Shown piece by piece: positions 11,801 to 23,817 of a stretch of 64,000 nt of DNA. Location: NCBI GenBank assembly GCA_029959195.1, contig CP114122.1, positions 1,116,001-1,180,000 on the forward strand, given 5' to 3'. The position numbers and the translations under genes are program-made. The stretch comes from Dictyophora rubrovolvata. Lineage: Eukaryota; Basidiomycota; Agaricomycetes; Phallales; Phallaceae. Positions within the stretch are counted from its first letter, which is position 1; each line of letters begins with the position of its first letter. The notes under the pieces were generated by a model. The model was not told where the DNA came from, did no database searches, and was given only the letters and a program-made list of their open reading frames with translations.

Positions 11801-12927
11801 TTGAAAAAAAAACATACTTAAGTTTCCTATCTGGTGCACCACCTCCAGTCCACCAGTCAACAATTGCACGTAAAGCCTTCAAGCTTTCCTCACGACCTTT
11901 CTTTCCTGCCATTCCTTTCAGGGTCTCCAAAGCACGCACATTGTGCAAGGGCGAGGCTTGGACCATTAGCGTTAAAGCCGACAGTCGGTCAGTTAACGTC
12001 CCCGAGGACAATACACGACTGATGAACTTAGCATCGGAGGCGGAAGAAGCATGTGTAGATGATGCTATGTAAGTTTCTGCATCGGCATCGAGTATAGACT
12101 GTGCGCGAGTTTGACATGTCGTCAAGTAGTCTGAAGATACAGGGGGACAGGCCGTGGAACGGAGAGGAGAAGCAGATGGCATGGAATACCAATGTGGACA
12201 GGGTGCAAGGATCTGTGAGGATGAAACGGAAGTCCCAGTAAATTACAAAAGAAACTTACAAGCGTTTTAGCATTCGCTTTACCACCGCGGGACCGTGATT
12301 CTGCTTCGTTTTGGGAGAACTTTATATGCCGAGCCGTTGTGATCTGTTCAGTCTTTGCGACGCTGGAGGGCCGCGTCACTTTCTCTTTCGTAGCATTTTT
12401 ATCTAGGTGGCCAGACGAGGCCTTTCGATCGTGGTTTGATGAATCGGTAGCTTTAACTCTCGTGATGGGGTCTTTAGTTAGCTTGTGGACTTTCCTGTCC
12501 TGTTTTTCTTTCCCGTTCTCTTTGGCTGTACCCTTTCCTTTCGCGGTTTCCTGTAGCTTTGAGAAGTTTAAATCCTTCATAAGATTGGCAATATCGCGAT
12601 GAAGAGTAACCTAAAGCGATGTTACATCAGCGAACAGCACAAAGCACTAAAACTCACGTCAGTATGACCACCTTGGACCCTCCCTTTCCTTTCTATTCGC
12701 CCGACATCTGACGAGTCCGAATTGGCGTTTTCCACAAGCTTATAGTCATCTTCATCGCCTCCTAGTGTCTGAATCTGCTGTTTCAGATCTTGATTCCATT
12801 TTGATTTTTGGGTTTGCTTCGACGACGAGGTTTGTAGGTTTTTTTCAGGCTTGGAGCTACTTGGAGTTGCAATTTTTTTTGAGGGTAGGTTGGCCGTTTG
12901 GTGACGACTCGGCTTCAGTCGACCCAT
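8891..12927 (-). CDS. NOC1: Ribosome biogenesis protein NOC1/MAK21 (CBF/CEBPZ family)
   Basis: NOC1/MAK21 pairs with NOC2 and is needed for early nucleolar assembly and export of pre-60S ribosomes. Start MGRLKPSRHQTANLPSKK at 12927. A basic, Lys- and Ser-rich N-terminal part is followed by helical-repeat exons: FISRVLSSGTLTDRLSALTL, RALETLKGMAGKKGREESLK, ALWFFEDWLKKYFF and DPLPYVRKQAMHFIFQLL. The CBF core follows, with RYYAAITFNQIVLT, NEVMCAGLFFVGQ, the family signature YDPKKRDPQYANAEYAGLWE (about 9970-10030), HYHPAVSLHAHQLL and LSHFLDRFVYKNAK. The last exon (9340-8891) is a long acidic run, then a basic run (GKGKKRDREEGEDKKKKKRR), and ends GTFASYDDYREMIENAQ. About ten exons with introns near 55 nt, over 4 kb, suit a protein near 1,000 residues, the usual size. 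The start lies about 210 bp from that of the divergent mago gene. Confidence 0.92.
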
Positions 12928-13139
12928 GGTAGGTTATGAAGGTAGTTTGTCTATATAAAATGGTTGAAATAATGATTACTATGTTCGAAAAGAGACAATC
13001 AGGAATACCTAAAGGTGACTTACAAGACAGTAGTCCTAGTCAAAGCTTACGTAAGACACAAATTTTTGCCATCCTGCCATCGTTTGTGTTCTCCTTCACT
13101 AACACCACTACACTATAATTCGTCCGAGTATCATCAAAA

Positions 13140-14007
13140 ATGTCATTAGATAATGATCCCTTTTACCTCAGGTACTGGTCTGCATTCGCTTTCACTTTAA
13201 TACTCACCCGATTTAGATACTAGTCGGTATTTTTACTCTCTACTCATGGCTGGATTGCTAACGCGATGCTTGATAAACTTGTCTACATTTTATGTTTTTA
13301 TCTCCTATTTTGGATATTCTTGCTTATGCTGGCTCGATTGGGATCCGAACATAGTACTGGTCATTCTGGAAAACATGGTCACGAATTTCTGGAGTTTGAA
13401 TACTCACGCGGCCGTCTGCGCTACGCCAACAACTCAAATTACAGAAATGACAGTTTAATTCGAAAAGAGAGTGGGTTCTTGCCTTATAGATAGCGCTACC
13501 GATTCCGAACTAATGTGCTGAATGACAGTGTGGGTTGGGCCTTTGGTCGTTAAAGAGCTTAAACGAATAATTGCCGCTAGTGAAATTACGAAGTGCGTTA
13601 TTGTATCCTTTTTTTATATACTCCTGTTTCTTGTATCCTGTCGTACATTATTGTTTTCGTTTCTCACGTTGCTATAGGGAAGATGATACAAACTGGCCGA
13701 AGAAGAACATTGTTGGTAAACAAGAACTTGAGATTCGTCTAGGGAATGATCATATCGCCTTTGAAGTATGCTATATTGTTATCTTTTGTCTCATCGTCTT
13801 ACATGGTTCTCTTAGACTGCAAAAATTGGTTCACTAGTTGATGTTGCCGAAAGTGAAGATCCAGAGGGGTTACGAGTATTTTATTATCTTGTTCAAGATT
13901 TGAGGGTAAGTATCTGCCACCCTTCTTTTGAATCGGTCTAAGCTCGTATCTGTCAGTGTCTCATTTTCTCGTTAATTTCTCTTCACTTCAAGATCAAACC
14001 TATCTAA
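13140..14007 (+). CDS. mago: Mago nashi, exon junction complex core subunit
   Basis: Mago nashi dimerises with Y14/RBM8A in the exon junction complex that marks spliced mRNA. Six exons: 13140-13177, 13355-13470, 13529-13592, 13678-13765, 13816-13905 and 13957-14007. They sum to 447 nt, an intact frame of 148 residues, the usual length. The spliced start reads [20 protein letters not shown], then [89 protein letters not shown] and the conserved end [12 protein letters not shown]. The short first exon (38 nt) is separated by a 177-nt intron, long for this window. The Cys in YCTGH replaces the more usual second Tyr. The identification is secure; the first donor was chosen because it alone gives the conserved FYLRY junction. 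Confidence 0.95.
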
Positions 14008-14386
14008 AAAGGATTCGATTGTTAGCCCTGTTTGTGACTGTTAAAAACTTGATGTCTAATGAATGACTTGTACTTTAATAATTTCGCTTTTGTTACATCC
14101 ACAACGTAGTAGAATATTGGTTTTGACGTATGAGCAATTCCCTATTAGTTAAAAAAACATCAACAAATTCTATAAAAAAAGCTTTGATGCCGCGTTGAGT
14201 CTCCGCAGTCCGCCGCCCTTGTCACGAAAACTCACTTCCTCCTTGCGTCCTCCCCGCGCAGATAGCATTCGTTACTATATCCCACACTCTTATACCTTCA
14301 ATCTTGTTTCTATCTCATCACGACTGAAATTTTGACGAATTGTCTCTTTTCCTCTCCTTTTTCAAGATACAGCTACAGCTCACCTA
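14008..14386. other. Promoter region of the chitin synthase gene
   Basis: Holds the 3' end of mago and the upstream region of the chitin synthase gene. There are pyrimidine-rich tracts (CCTCTCCTTTTTC and neighbours) just before ATG 14387, typical of fungal promoters. I see no gene. Confidence 0.45.
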
Positions 14387-17300
14387 ATGAGCAGAGGCTC
14401 GTTTTACGGCGGTCCAAGTCATCAAGTGCTTGGCAACACAACAGATCTTGCCACTATAACTCAAATTTCAGACGATGTTATAGTATCATGTCTTAGAGAG
14501 CGGTTTCTGAACGATCAGATATATACCCGCATTGGGTCGCATGTGCTCGTGGCACTCAATCCTCATAAATACGTCGCCAGTAATTCAGACGCTGTAATGC
14601 TCAAATATGCCGCAGAATATCGAGATACTTCAGGAGAAAAGACTCAGGATAATCCCCATATGTTCCAGTTAGCGAACAATGCATACTATCATATGCGGCG
14701 AACTGGACAGGATCAGTCAATTCTTTTCACGTAAGTCCATGGAACGGTAAAACATAATATAATGAAGGCTCTAACAAACCCGATAGCGGAGAAACTTGCA
14801 GTGGCAAATCCGAAAATCGCCGGCTGACCATAAAGTCTATCATCGAGCTTAGTGTCAGCAACCCAGGCAAAAAAGGCTCCAAACTATCGAACCAAATTCC
14901 GTCCGCGGAATTTGTTCTCGAAAGCTTTGGCAACGCTCGAACGTTGCAAAATCCCAATGCATCAAGGTTCGGAAAATACACAGAATTACAGTTTACTGAG
15001 CGCGGAAGGCTGTGCGGTATCAAAACCCTGGATTATTACTTGGAGCGCAATCGAATTGCCGGCGCTCTTTCCGGAGAAAGAAACTTTCATATATTTTATT
15101 ACCTCGTTGCTGGAGCTAGTTCCGAAGAACGACAGCATCTGAAGCTCGTAGAGAAAGCGACATATCGTTATCTCGGCCAGACGGGTCGAAATAGTCTCGG
15201 TCGAGAAGATGATGGAGTTAGATTTGAGCAGCTTAAGCAAGCTCTCAAAAGCGTTGGATTGACTAAACGACATGTTGCGCAGACGTGCCAACTCTTGGCT
15301 GCTATCATTCATCTGGGACAGCTCGAGTTCACCATGGATAAACATCGCAATCAAGACGCGGCCGTGGTTCGAAATTTGGATGTTCTTCAGATTGTCGCCG
15401 ATTTCCTAGGAGTGCAGTCTGCAGCGCTTGAGTCGGCTTTGAGCTATCGGACGAAGTTAGTTAAAAAGGAGCTATGCACCGTATTCCTCGATCCCGAAGG
15501 GGCCTCTGATAATCGTGACGAGCTCGCTAAAAGTTTATATTCCCTTCTCTTTGCTTGGCTGAACGAATACATCAACTCCCGCCTTTGTCGAGACGATTAT
15601 CATACTTTTATTGGTCTTTTTGATTTACCGGGCCCTCAAAACCTTCCATCTTCCGCGAGTCGGTCTAACTCGTTGGATCAATTTTGTATCAACTTTGCTA
15701 ACGAACGTCTTCACAACTGGATCCAGCGAAGCCTGTTTGAATCTCATGTTGAGGAGTACAACGCAGAAGGTATAGCCCGCTTAGTACCTCAAGTTGCCTA
15801 TTTCGACAATTCCGAATGTGTACGATTGATGACGAATAAACCCGGGGGATTAATCCACATCATGGATGATCAAGCGAACCGTCAACCTAAAAAGACAGAT
15901 CATACTATGGTAGAAGCCTTCGGGAAACGGTGGAGTAACCATGCATCCTTCAAAGTAGGGACCATGGATAGATCAGGGTTCCCTACCTTCACCGTCCACC
16001 ACTACAGTGGCCCGGTGACGTATTCAGCTGAATGTTTCCTCGAACGTAACAGCGATGCATTGAATCCCGATTTTGTTTCATTACTACGTGGGAGCAATGT
16101 TGAGGGACCGCAAGCCGCAGCTGTTGGCTCTGGGCTGTCCGGCTCTATCCATCAATTCGTCCGTGGATTATTCTCTGCCAAGGCTATCGCGACTCAAGCT
16201 CATCCACGCCATGAGGAAACCATTGTCGCTGCCCAGCAGCCAGTTAAGCCCATGCGTGCACCTTCTACTCGGCGCAAAAAGTCCATCAAGAGAATGGCCA
16301 CGTTAGGCGAAGAAGACAAAGACGATGACGAGGCTGCTGATACTCCCGGCGATTCCAAGCCTTGTGTTGCTGGCGAATTCCGAGAGGCTCTTGATACCCT
16401 TTTCGAGACCCTCGATGGGACGCAGGGATGGTTTGTGTTCTGTATAAATCCCAACGATGCGCAAATTCCGAACCAACTCGAAGGTCGTGGTGTGAAAGCT
16501 CAAGTTCGTAATTACGGTCTTCCCGAGATCGCGAAACGATCTGTTGCTGTTTTTGAAGCCAGCATGACACCAGAAGAGTTCTGTGATCGTTATAAAGACC
16601 AAATTCACTCTTTGGGGATAATTGAAGGATCGTTCACCGAACAAGTTCAGCAAGTCCGGACATCCTTGGGATTACAAGAAAAGGACGTTGTTTCTGGACA
16701 ACATAAGGTAACGCGACATTGTATAATGATTACCACCGTGACTAACGTGTCATAGGTCTTCCTTAGCCATGCGGCTTTCCATAAATTGGAGGATCACCTT
16801 CGTGCATATGATGTTGAAGAAATGAAACGGAATCGTTTACGAGATGCTGAGGCAGAAGCGGGTATAGTTACATCCGATCCATATTCACCTTATCACGACC
16901 CAGGGTCAGCTCAAGACTACGGATTCTCTGATGCTCGCAACGCCTCTAATCAACATCTGCCTCTTGTTCAAAATGCAGCTTTCCAACGTGCTGATTTATA
17001 CAATGACGAATATGATGAGCGCAAGTCCTTGCAAAGTGAAGACTATGATGGCAGGAGTCAGCTCACAAGCCACCGCGAGGAGACAAGTTCTAACTTTGGG
17101 AGCGAGTCTTATGCCCCTTCCAGGAATATGTTCCAAAACGCTGAAAAGAATGCGGTTCCCGGGAAGGGCGTTACTGATGAGATTCTGGACGGCGAGGTGG
17201 TAGAAGAAGTTAGAGACTCTTCAGCCCGTCGAAAATGGCTCTACGTTGTTTGGTCGCTTACCTGGTGGTGCCCAAATATTTACTTAAAGTGGTTCGGAGG

Positions 17301-20300
17301 GATGAAACGTATGGATATCCGTCAAGCGTGGCGCGAAAAGTTGGCTATAAACATGATCATTTGGTTCATATGTGGCTGTGCAATATTCGTGATTGTGATC
17401 TTAGGCAACGTCATTTGCCCTACGGAACATGTCTTCAGTATGAATGAGTTACAGTCTCATTCGTTTGAAAACAATCCGAATAATGCATACACTGCCATAA
17501 GAGGGGAAGTCATGGATCTTACAACTATTGCCACAACTCATCTCACTGTCGTCCCTGTCGTTGCCTCTAAACTATTAATGAAGTACTCAGGAGTTCCGGC
17601 AGACAATATATTTCCAGTACAGGAAAGTGACTTCAATTCTCGTTTTAGTGAATGACATTCTAACGACTTTGTATATATAGGTTAGCGCTCTCTGTAACGG
17701 GATTAAAGGGAGCGTCGATCCTTATGTGGTGTTGGATTCAGACAATGCCACGGCTACAGATCCAAATTCTCAGTATCACGATTTTCGAGTGGCTACCTCT
17801 GATCCACGACCAGATTGGTATTTTGAACAGATGATAATTATGCGCTCGACTGCCAGGCAAGGATGGATAGGCTATCAACCCAGCGAGATCCATGATATGG
17901 CGGGTGAAGGAAGGGCTGTTGCAATATACAACAATCTAGTATACGACCTGACATCGTATATCACACACGGGCCGGCCGTCGCTGCACCTCCCGGTGAACA
18001 ACCACCTTCAGGAATAAACACCCAATTCATGGATCCCAACGTTGTCCAGCTCTTCCAGGTATTTTCAGGAAGTGATATTACTGCGAAATTGGATGCTCTG
18101 AACTTGCCCGGTGATGAACTCACAAATCAAAAGACTTGTTTGCGGAATTTATTCACTATTGGAAGAGTTGACCACCGTAACGATGCGCAATGCCTTTTCT
18201 CGAAGTATATTCTACTTGCCTTATCTATCGTACTGGTTAGCGTTATCGGTTTCAAGTTTTTGGCTGCCCTGCAGTTTGGATCTGCCCGCGCCCCCGAAGA
18301 TCACGACAAGTTTGTCATATGTCAAGTACCATGTTATACGGAAGGCGAAGAATCCATGCGCAATACTATAGATTCCATCGCAAAAACCAAATATGATGAC
18401 AAACGAAAGCTAATATTTATCATCTGTGATGGTATGATTGTTGGGTCTGGTAACGATAGGCCTACCCCTCGTATCGTTCTGGATATACTCGGTGCGGATC
18501 CTAATCAGGATCCCGAGCCCTTGAGCTTCCTTTCACTAGGAGAAGGTTCCCGACAACACAACATGGGTAAAGTTTACTCTGGTTTATATGAGTGTGCTGG
18601 CCATGTTGTACCGTACGTCGTCGTCGTCAAAGTTGGCAAGCATAGTGAACGACAAAGACCCGGAAATCGTGGAAAGCGAGATTCTCAAATGGTTATCATG
18701 CGTTTCTTCAACAAGGTATACTACTGTTTTAATTGTGTTATCTATAAGTATCAATTATATCGTCTCAGGTGCATTTCAATGCCCCCATGAATCCTTTGGA
18801 GTTGGAGGTGTATCACCAAATCAAGAATGTCATTGGTGTAAACCCAACATTCTATGAATATTTGCTCACGGTCGATGCGGATACCGTGGTAACTACTTTG
18901 TCACTCAATCGTTTGGTCTCGGCGTGAGTGACAGTCCTGATTGGTACCAGGATAATAAAGTTATTGACTTCTGTGTAGAATGATCAACGACAAGAAAGTT
19001 ATTGGTGTTTGTGGCGAAACCGCTTTATCTAACTCGAAGAAATCTATTATCACCATGATGCAGGTATGCTAATACGCGTTCTGATTCGGTTGTTGCAGCT
19101 CAACATCAATCTAGGTGTACGAGTACTATATTTCCCACCACCTTGCAAAAGCGTTTGAGAGTCTTTTTGGTTCCGTGACTTGTCTTCCTGGTTGTTTCTC
19201 CATGTATCGTCTAAGAACGCCGGATACCCACAAACCCATGTTCATATCCAATCAAATCATCCTTGACTATTCCGAGAATCGGGTCGATACGCTCCATGTC
19301 AAGAATCTTCTTCACCTCGGAGAGGACCGTTACTTGACGACTCTTTTGCTGAAACACTTCCCCAGTTCCAAGACGATATTCGTTCGGGATGCTCAAGCAT
19401 ACACGGTAGCTCCTGAAGATTGGACCGTTTTGCTCTCTCAAAGACGTCGGTGGATCAACTCAACCGTTCACAACCTCTCTGAATTGGTGTTCTTGGAAAA
19501 ATTGTGTGGATTCTGTTGCTTCTCTATGCGATTCGTTGTTTTCATTGACCTCCTGTCTACGGTTATTCAACCGATCACAATCGGCTATGTATGTGATATC
19601 CATTAAGCTTTCTGTTTTTGGTTGATACTAATCCCGTAACTTAGCTGGTCTATCTTCTCTATCTCGTAATCTCTTCAAAGACTGTGATCCCGACTTTGTC
19701 CATTGTGATGATTGCAGCTATTTACGGTCTCCAAGCTCTCATCTTCCTGCTCAGAAGGAAATGGGACATGGTGGGATGGATGGTATTTTATATCCTTGCC
19801 ATTCCCATTTTCTCCTTCCTCCTTCCGTTGTATGCATTCTGGAGAATGGATGATTTCTCATGGGGTGCAACGCGTCTCGTAGTAGGTGAAAAGGGAAAGA
19901 AACTCATTGTTCACGTGAGTAGAACAGACAAATATTTGATATCAATTTTATGTTGATGCTCATTTCAACTCAGGATGAAGGCAAATTTGATCCTCGGTCA
20001 ATTCCTTTGAAGTCTTGGAACGATTATGTATGTTTTCGTTATAGCTGTGTGTCTGCGGCCTTCCATGTTGACTGCCTCCACAGGAGAACGAGCTCTGGGA
20101 CAGGGAATCGAATCATAGCATTGGCTCGTGGGTACCTCCAGCCAAAGAAAAAGATGGATACGAATCGCACACGGCGTCGATATACGGTCGTGAAACGTAT
20201 TATGAACCAGCCCTATCGCGTGCCTATTCCCCGGCTCCTTCATATGTACAACAAGCTCCGTTATTCTCAGCTATGCAAAATTCCGGCCGTAATACCCCAA

Positions 20301-20596
20301 CTGGTTCCTTCCTTCATCAACCTATGGCTTCAAGGCCAGGGACTGGCTATTTCGATTTGCAGATACCACGTACAGATACTCCGGATAATAACTTCATCAG
20401 TCCAGGGTCTAACAGTCAACCTACAGATATGGCTCTTGAAAACGCCATCCAGGAGATTCTTCGAACGGCCGATCTTAATACAATAACCAAACGGGGCATC
20501 CGTGTTAAGCTCGAAGAGCAATTTGGCGTTGATTTGAATTCGCGAAAGGCCATGATCAACAACATTATCGATGGAATACTCCTTAATCCTTCCTGA
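14387..20596 (+). CDS. Chitin synthase with N-terminal myosin-like motor domain (class V/VII group)
   Basis: Polymerises UDP-GlcNAc into cell wall chitin at the plasma membrane; the motor-like head helps polar delivery or anchoring. Exons: 14387-14730, 14787-16707, 16756 to about 17622, 17681-18715, 18769-18923, 18979-19063, 19115-19588, 19645-19914, 19974-20027 and 20084-20596. They sum to 5718 nt, about 1,905 residues. Residues 1 to about 755 are the motor: P-loop GETCSGKSE, switch I NASRFGKY, degenerate switch [13 protein letters not shown] membrane segment near residue 953 ([18 protein letters not shown]) is followed by a cytochrome b5-like region ([14 protein letters not shown], near 1131) and another membrane segment near 1220. 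The GT2 core has [21 protein letters not shown] (near 1538) and [13 protein letters not shown] (near 1577), so it looks active. Several C-terminal membrane helices and a DEK-C domain end the protein. The third intron has an odd donor (see findings). Confidence 0.95.
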
Positions 20597-22520
20597 GCGA
20601 CGTGTCTTCTAACAAAGACGGACATTGATATTCTCCGCATTGGACTCAAAATCTTAGCAACGCTCATTCTTTTGACTTAGCCCCATACGATTACTACTAT
20701 ATTTCTTTTTATTTCGTGAGACTTTTTCTTGGACATTCTGGTCTCTGTAGGTCAGATTCTTATTTAAAATGGACAATAAACTTTCGGTTCGACCAATCGA
20801 TGTAGAATCCTCGGAGCACTTAATAATCAAAACTAGCTCGTGACTAGAATGCATATGCTGTAGGTTATTAACCGATTTTGTTATCAGATAGCACTATGTG
20901 TATTGAGACAAATTGTGATGTAGTTCTCATGGTTATTTTACACGATGAGTTCTGCTGGCCCTATACATACATAGTTAGTATTCGAGCCGATCTTCCATAG
21001 TTGAGCGGGGGGTGGGAACGGATTGTGAGTATTAGGCAAACCTGCTATAATAAGATTTTATGAGCTTTTGGCGGAGTCGTTACTAGTCATTTGATGCAAG
21101 GTTGTTACTCGATTCGACTCCGCATTCCTTTCGATAAGAAGAATTGAAGAATTGCAGCCGTGCCGCGACGTTCACCGAGTTCTTTCAATACAGTCGGAGA
21201 AGGTCGGAAAGAATGCTTTGGGACTTTGCATGCCATACAGTTCCAGAATATGGAAAGTTCGCAGCTATCTGCCAGTGGAAGGATCTTAAAAAGGTAGTTG
21301 CATTTGAAGCTCTCATCAAAAAACTTACCTCGTCGTCATTTCCGATGGGTCGCTGAGGTTAGTTAGCACCTCGCTGCCCTGCCGAACATGCGACTGATTC
21401 GTCAAGATGTAGAACTTTGTTCAGAGGATTCGGAAGTTTCAATAATAGAGATGCTTCGAAAAAACCGCAGTCTACAGCCATTCTTTGCTTGAAAAAGGTT
21501 GCTCTTTTGGAATCATGCACCGCGTGCAACTATTGCCAGTACATGAGTTAGAGCTTACTAGATCTTGAGACGGATACTGACCACGGGTTCAGCGCCAGCG
21601 TTCAGCGACTCTTTTTGTAAGGTCTGATGGTTTTGGTAATACCCAAACGAAACTTGGCCGTTTCTCGCTTTGATAAGGGCGTTTAATATGCTGAAACAAC
21701 AATTTGGGAGAAGTATCCGACCGATGACAGTTGCCAGCTTTCAAAAATTTCGATTCAGTTGAACGGTTATTCAAATCAATAGCCCAAGCCTTCAATAAGC
21801 AATCAGCTTATGAAGTATGTATAGCCGCTGCAAGTATATGATTTAGAATCATTCAGGCTATGAGTATGATCGGTATTTTGTCAACTGGCACCGGAGCCAT
21901 CCAGACCCCTAAGCCTAAGCCAGCTCTCGTCTCGCTAGCCCTCGCTCCACATGTATCACAGCGACTTGAAAATGCAGCTCAGTTGCGTCTGCTTCTATTC
22001 GATGAGGAGCACTCCGCTTCATCATTTCAAAACAATGGCCTCAGTTAGCTACCCGACGTCGCGCCGGAGAATGTCATAGTACTGACAGCTCTCGACTTCT
22101 CAACCATTGAAAAAAATAGAAGACAATCTTGACAGGCCTAAGACATAATAATTGTGTCTTTGACAGATGGTTGAGATTATCAATTGAGAGACAAGTCCGA
22201 AATTCACTTCTCAAACGAAAGGCTGCGGCGAACGCTGATCATTACCAATACGCTACCAGTGCTATTTATTATTATTAACGGTCAGCTGCCCACATATTTC
22301 TTCGTTTGTAGGCTACATAAATCCGAATTATTATCTGATAGAATAATCTGGGAGTACAACTCTATTTTTAGGACCTAATCGAACACGTGTATATGCAATC
22401 TACACGAGGCTGATTCAGAATCGATATCGAAAAAATATACCAACAGGAACAATGTTCAAGTTAAGTAGCATGGGGTATAAGAGCATCCGGCGTTCATTTG
22501 ATCTTGGACCACAGTGACAC
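20597..22520. other. Long region without a recognised gene
   Basis: About 1.9 kb between the chitin synthase gene and the 3' end of the bZIP gene. Open frames of 60-70 codons occur (21144-21356 plus, 21589-21795 minus, 21860-22048 plus), but none has a domain I recognise and no splice chain connects them. The region could hold a degraded gene or mobile element; nothing visible proves either. Confidence 0.45.
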
Positions 22521-23817
22521 TCAAAAAGCTCTCACAGTTGAATAGGGCCATATTTGGATATCGGACCAAGGACCGTTCGGGGAAATATTGAGCGGCGTAT
22601 GAACATTAGCTTGAGTTCGCTTCGCAGAAGCCACGCTATTGGAGTCATAGTAGGAAAACATTTCATCCTGTAGAAATTGCCAGGTTTTAGTAATCTCGAA
22701 ATTTAGTCTAGAAGAAAGCATATTATATCACCTTTTCATGCTTCCCAGTCGTATTCGTTTGGGTTGGAGGGGAGATGTCGCAGTTACCCAAGTTTTTAGT
22801 AGACAGGAAAGGTGACTCGTGAAAATGGCTTGGTATCTGCGAAATTAAGAAAAAAAACATCGTTACTAGGATCCACAGAATTCTACAAAACGAAGGGAAA
22901 AAAACGAAACAAAAAGGTTCGAACACAGCGTCTTTATAATGAAAGACCTGAAAAATAAAGAAATTAATACTCGCCAGATAGGGAGTTGCAGCAGCCTCAG
23001 AAGAGGCACTCGAAATACTGGATGTTGAGCGGTTTCTAGCGTGACCCCAGGAAGGCGGAGAATCAGCCTGGGGCGGCGTTGGGATGTACGATGTCCATGG
23101 GGATTGTTCATCTCTCAAAAGGGGGGTCGACTGAGACGTCTCAGTCATTCCCCCTGGACCTTGTAAATGGTAACCACGGTTTTGAACACTGGTAGACGGT
23201 GGTATCAGATGATTGGACGGAGGACAAACAAGCTTATGAGCGGTAGGTTCCATGCTAGGACCAACCGAGTCCTACAGACAGAATGAACTAGGATCACAAG
23301 TTCTCGCTTTTTTTAAGAGTGGCACAAGGGCCAAAATGATACTCGCCAAGTAGGTGTATCGAAGCTCGCTCTCACCCGGAGACGATACTCGGCGGCGCTT
23401 TGGGGGGCGCCGTTGCTCTTCCGAAGACAAAGTGTTTTGGGGTGTCATGACAGATGAAATAGAGAAATTGGCTGCCTGTTGAAGCTGAAGTTTGCGAAGT
23501 TCTGCTCGGAGTGATTCATTTTCTTCTTTGAGTTCCCGCAGTTTAACTTGTGTGGTCGGTAAATTAGAGACATCTTCAGTAGAAAGCGCAAGTGCGGTTT
23601 GTAGTTTTGAAACTGTCTGTTCGAGCTAATAGATAATCATTGAATACAAATCTTGTCCCGCGATTGCGCGCTCTGAAAGGAAAAAAAAAAAGAAAGAGTA
23701 TGACATACTTGTTCGATGTAAGCCTTCCGTTTTGCACGATGCCTAGCCTGAGCCTTCGCATTTCGACTTTTGCCAGCCCAGATGTCGAGGGGAGATGTTA
23801 AACCTGCAGAAGACATG
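22521..23817 (-). CDS. bZIP transcription factor
   Basis: A nuclear DNA-binding regulator. ATG at 23817 starts MSSAGLTSPLDIWAGKSRNA and runs directly into a bZIP basic region (SRNAKAQARHRAKRKAYIEQ), so the DNA-binding domain sits at the extreme N-terminus. Exon 1 ends at 23709. The next exon begins at 23625 with LEQTVSKLQTALAL, then a short Pro-containing break and a second heptad stretch (VKLRELKEENESLRAELRKL). A basic patch, RRPPKRRRVSS, may be a nuclear localisation signal. Downstream exons are Ser/Pro-rich (SPWTSYIPTPPQADSPPSW) and end SDIQIWPYSTVRAF at 22521. The junction near 23270-23350 is ambiguous, with two poor donors available. The target genes are unknown. Several basidiomycetes carry this form with an N-terminal basic region. 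Confidence 0.8.

Noticed and set aside
21144-22048. Short plus-strand frames that might form a small gene
   Set aside because: No consistent splice sites join them and no similarity to any family I know; left as an unexplained region.
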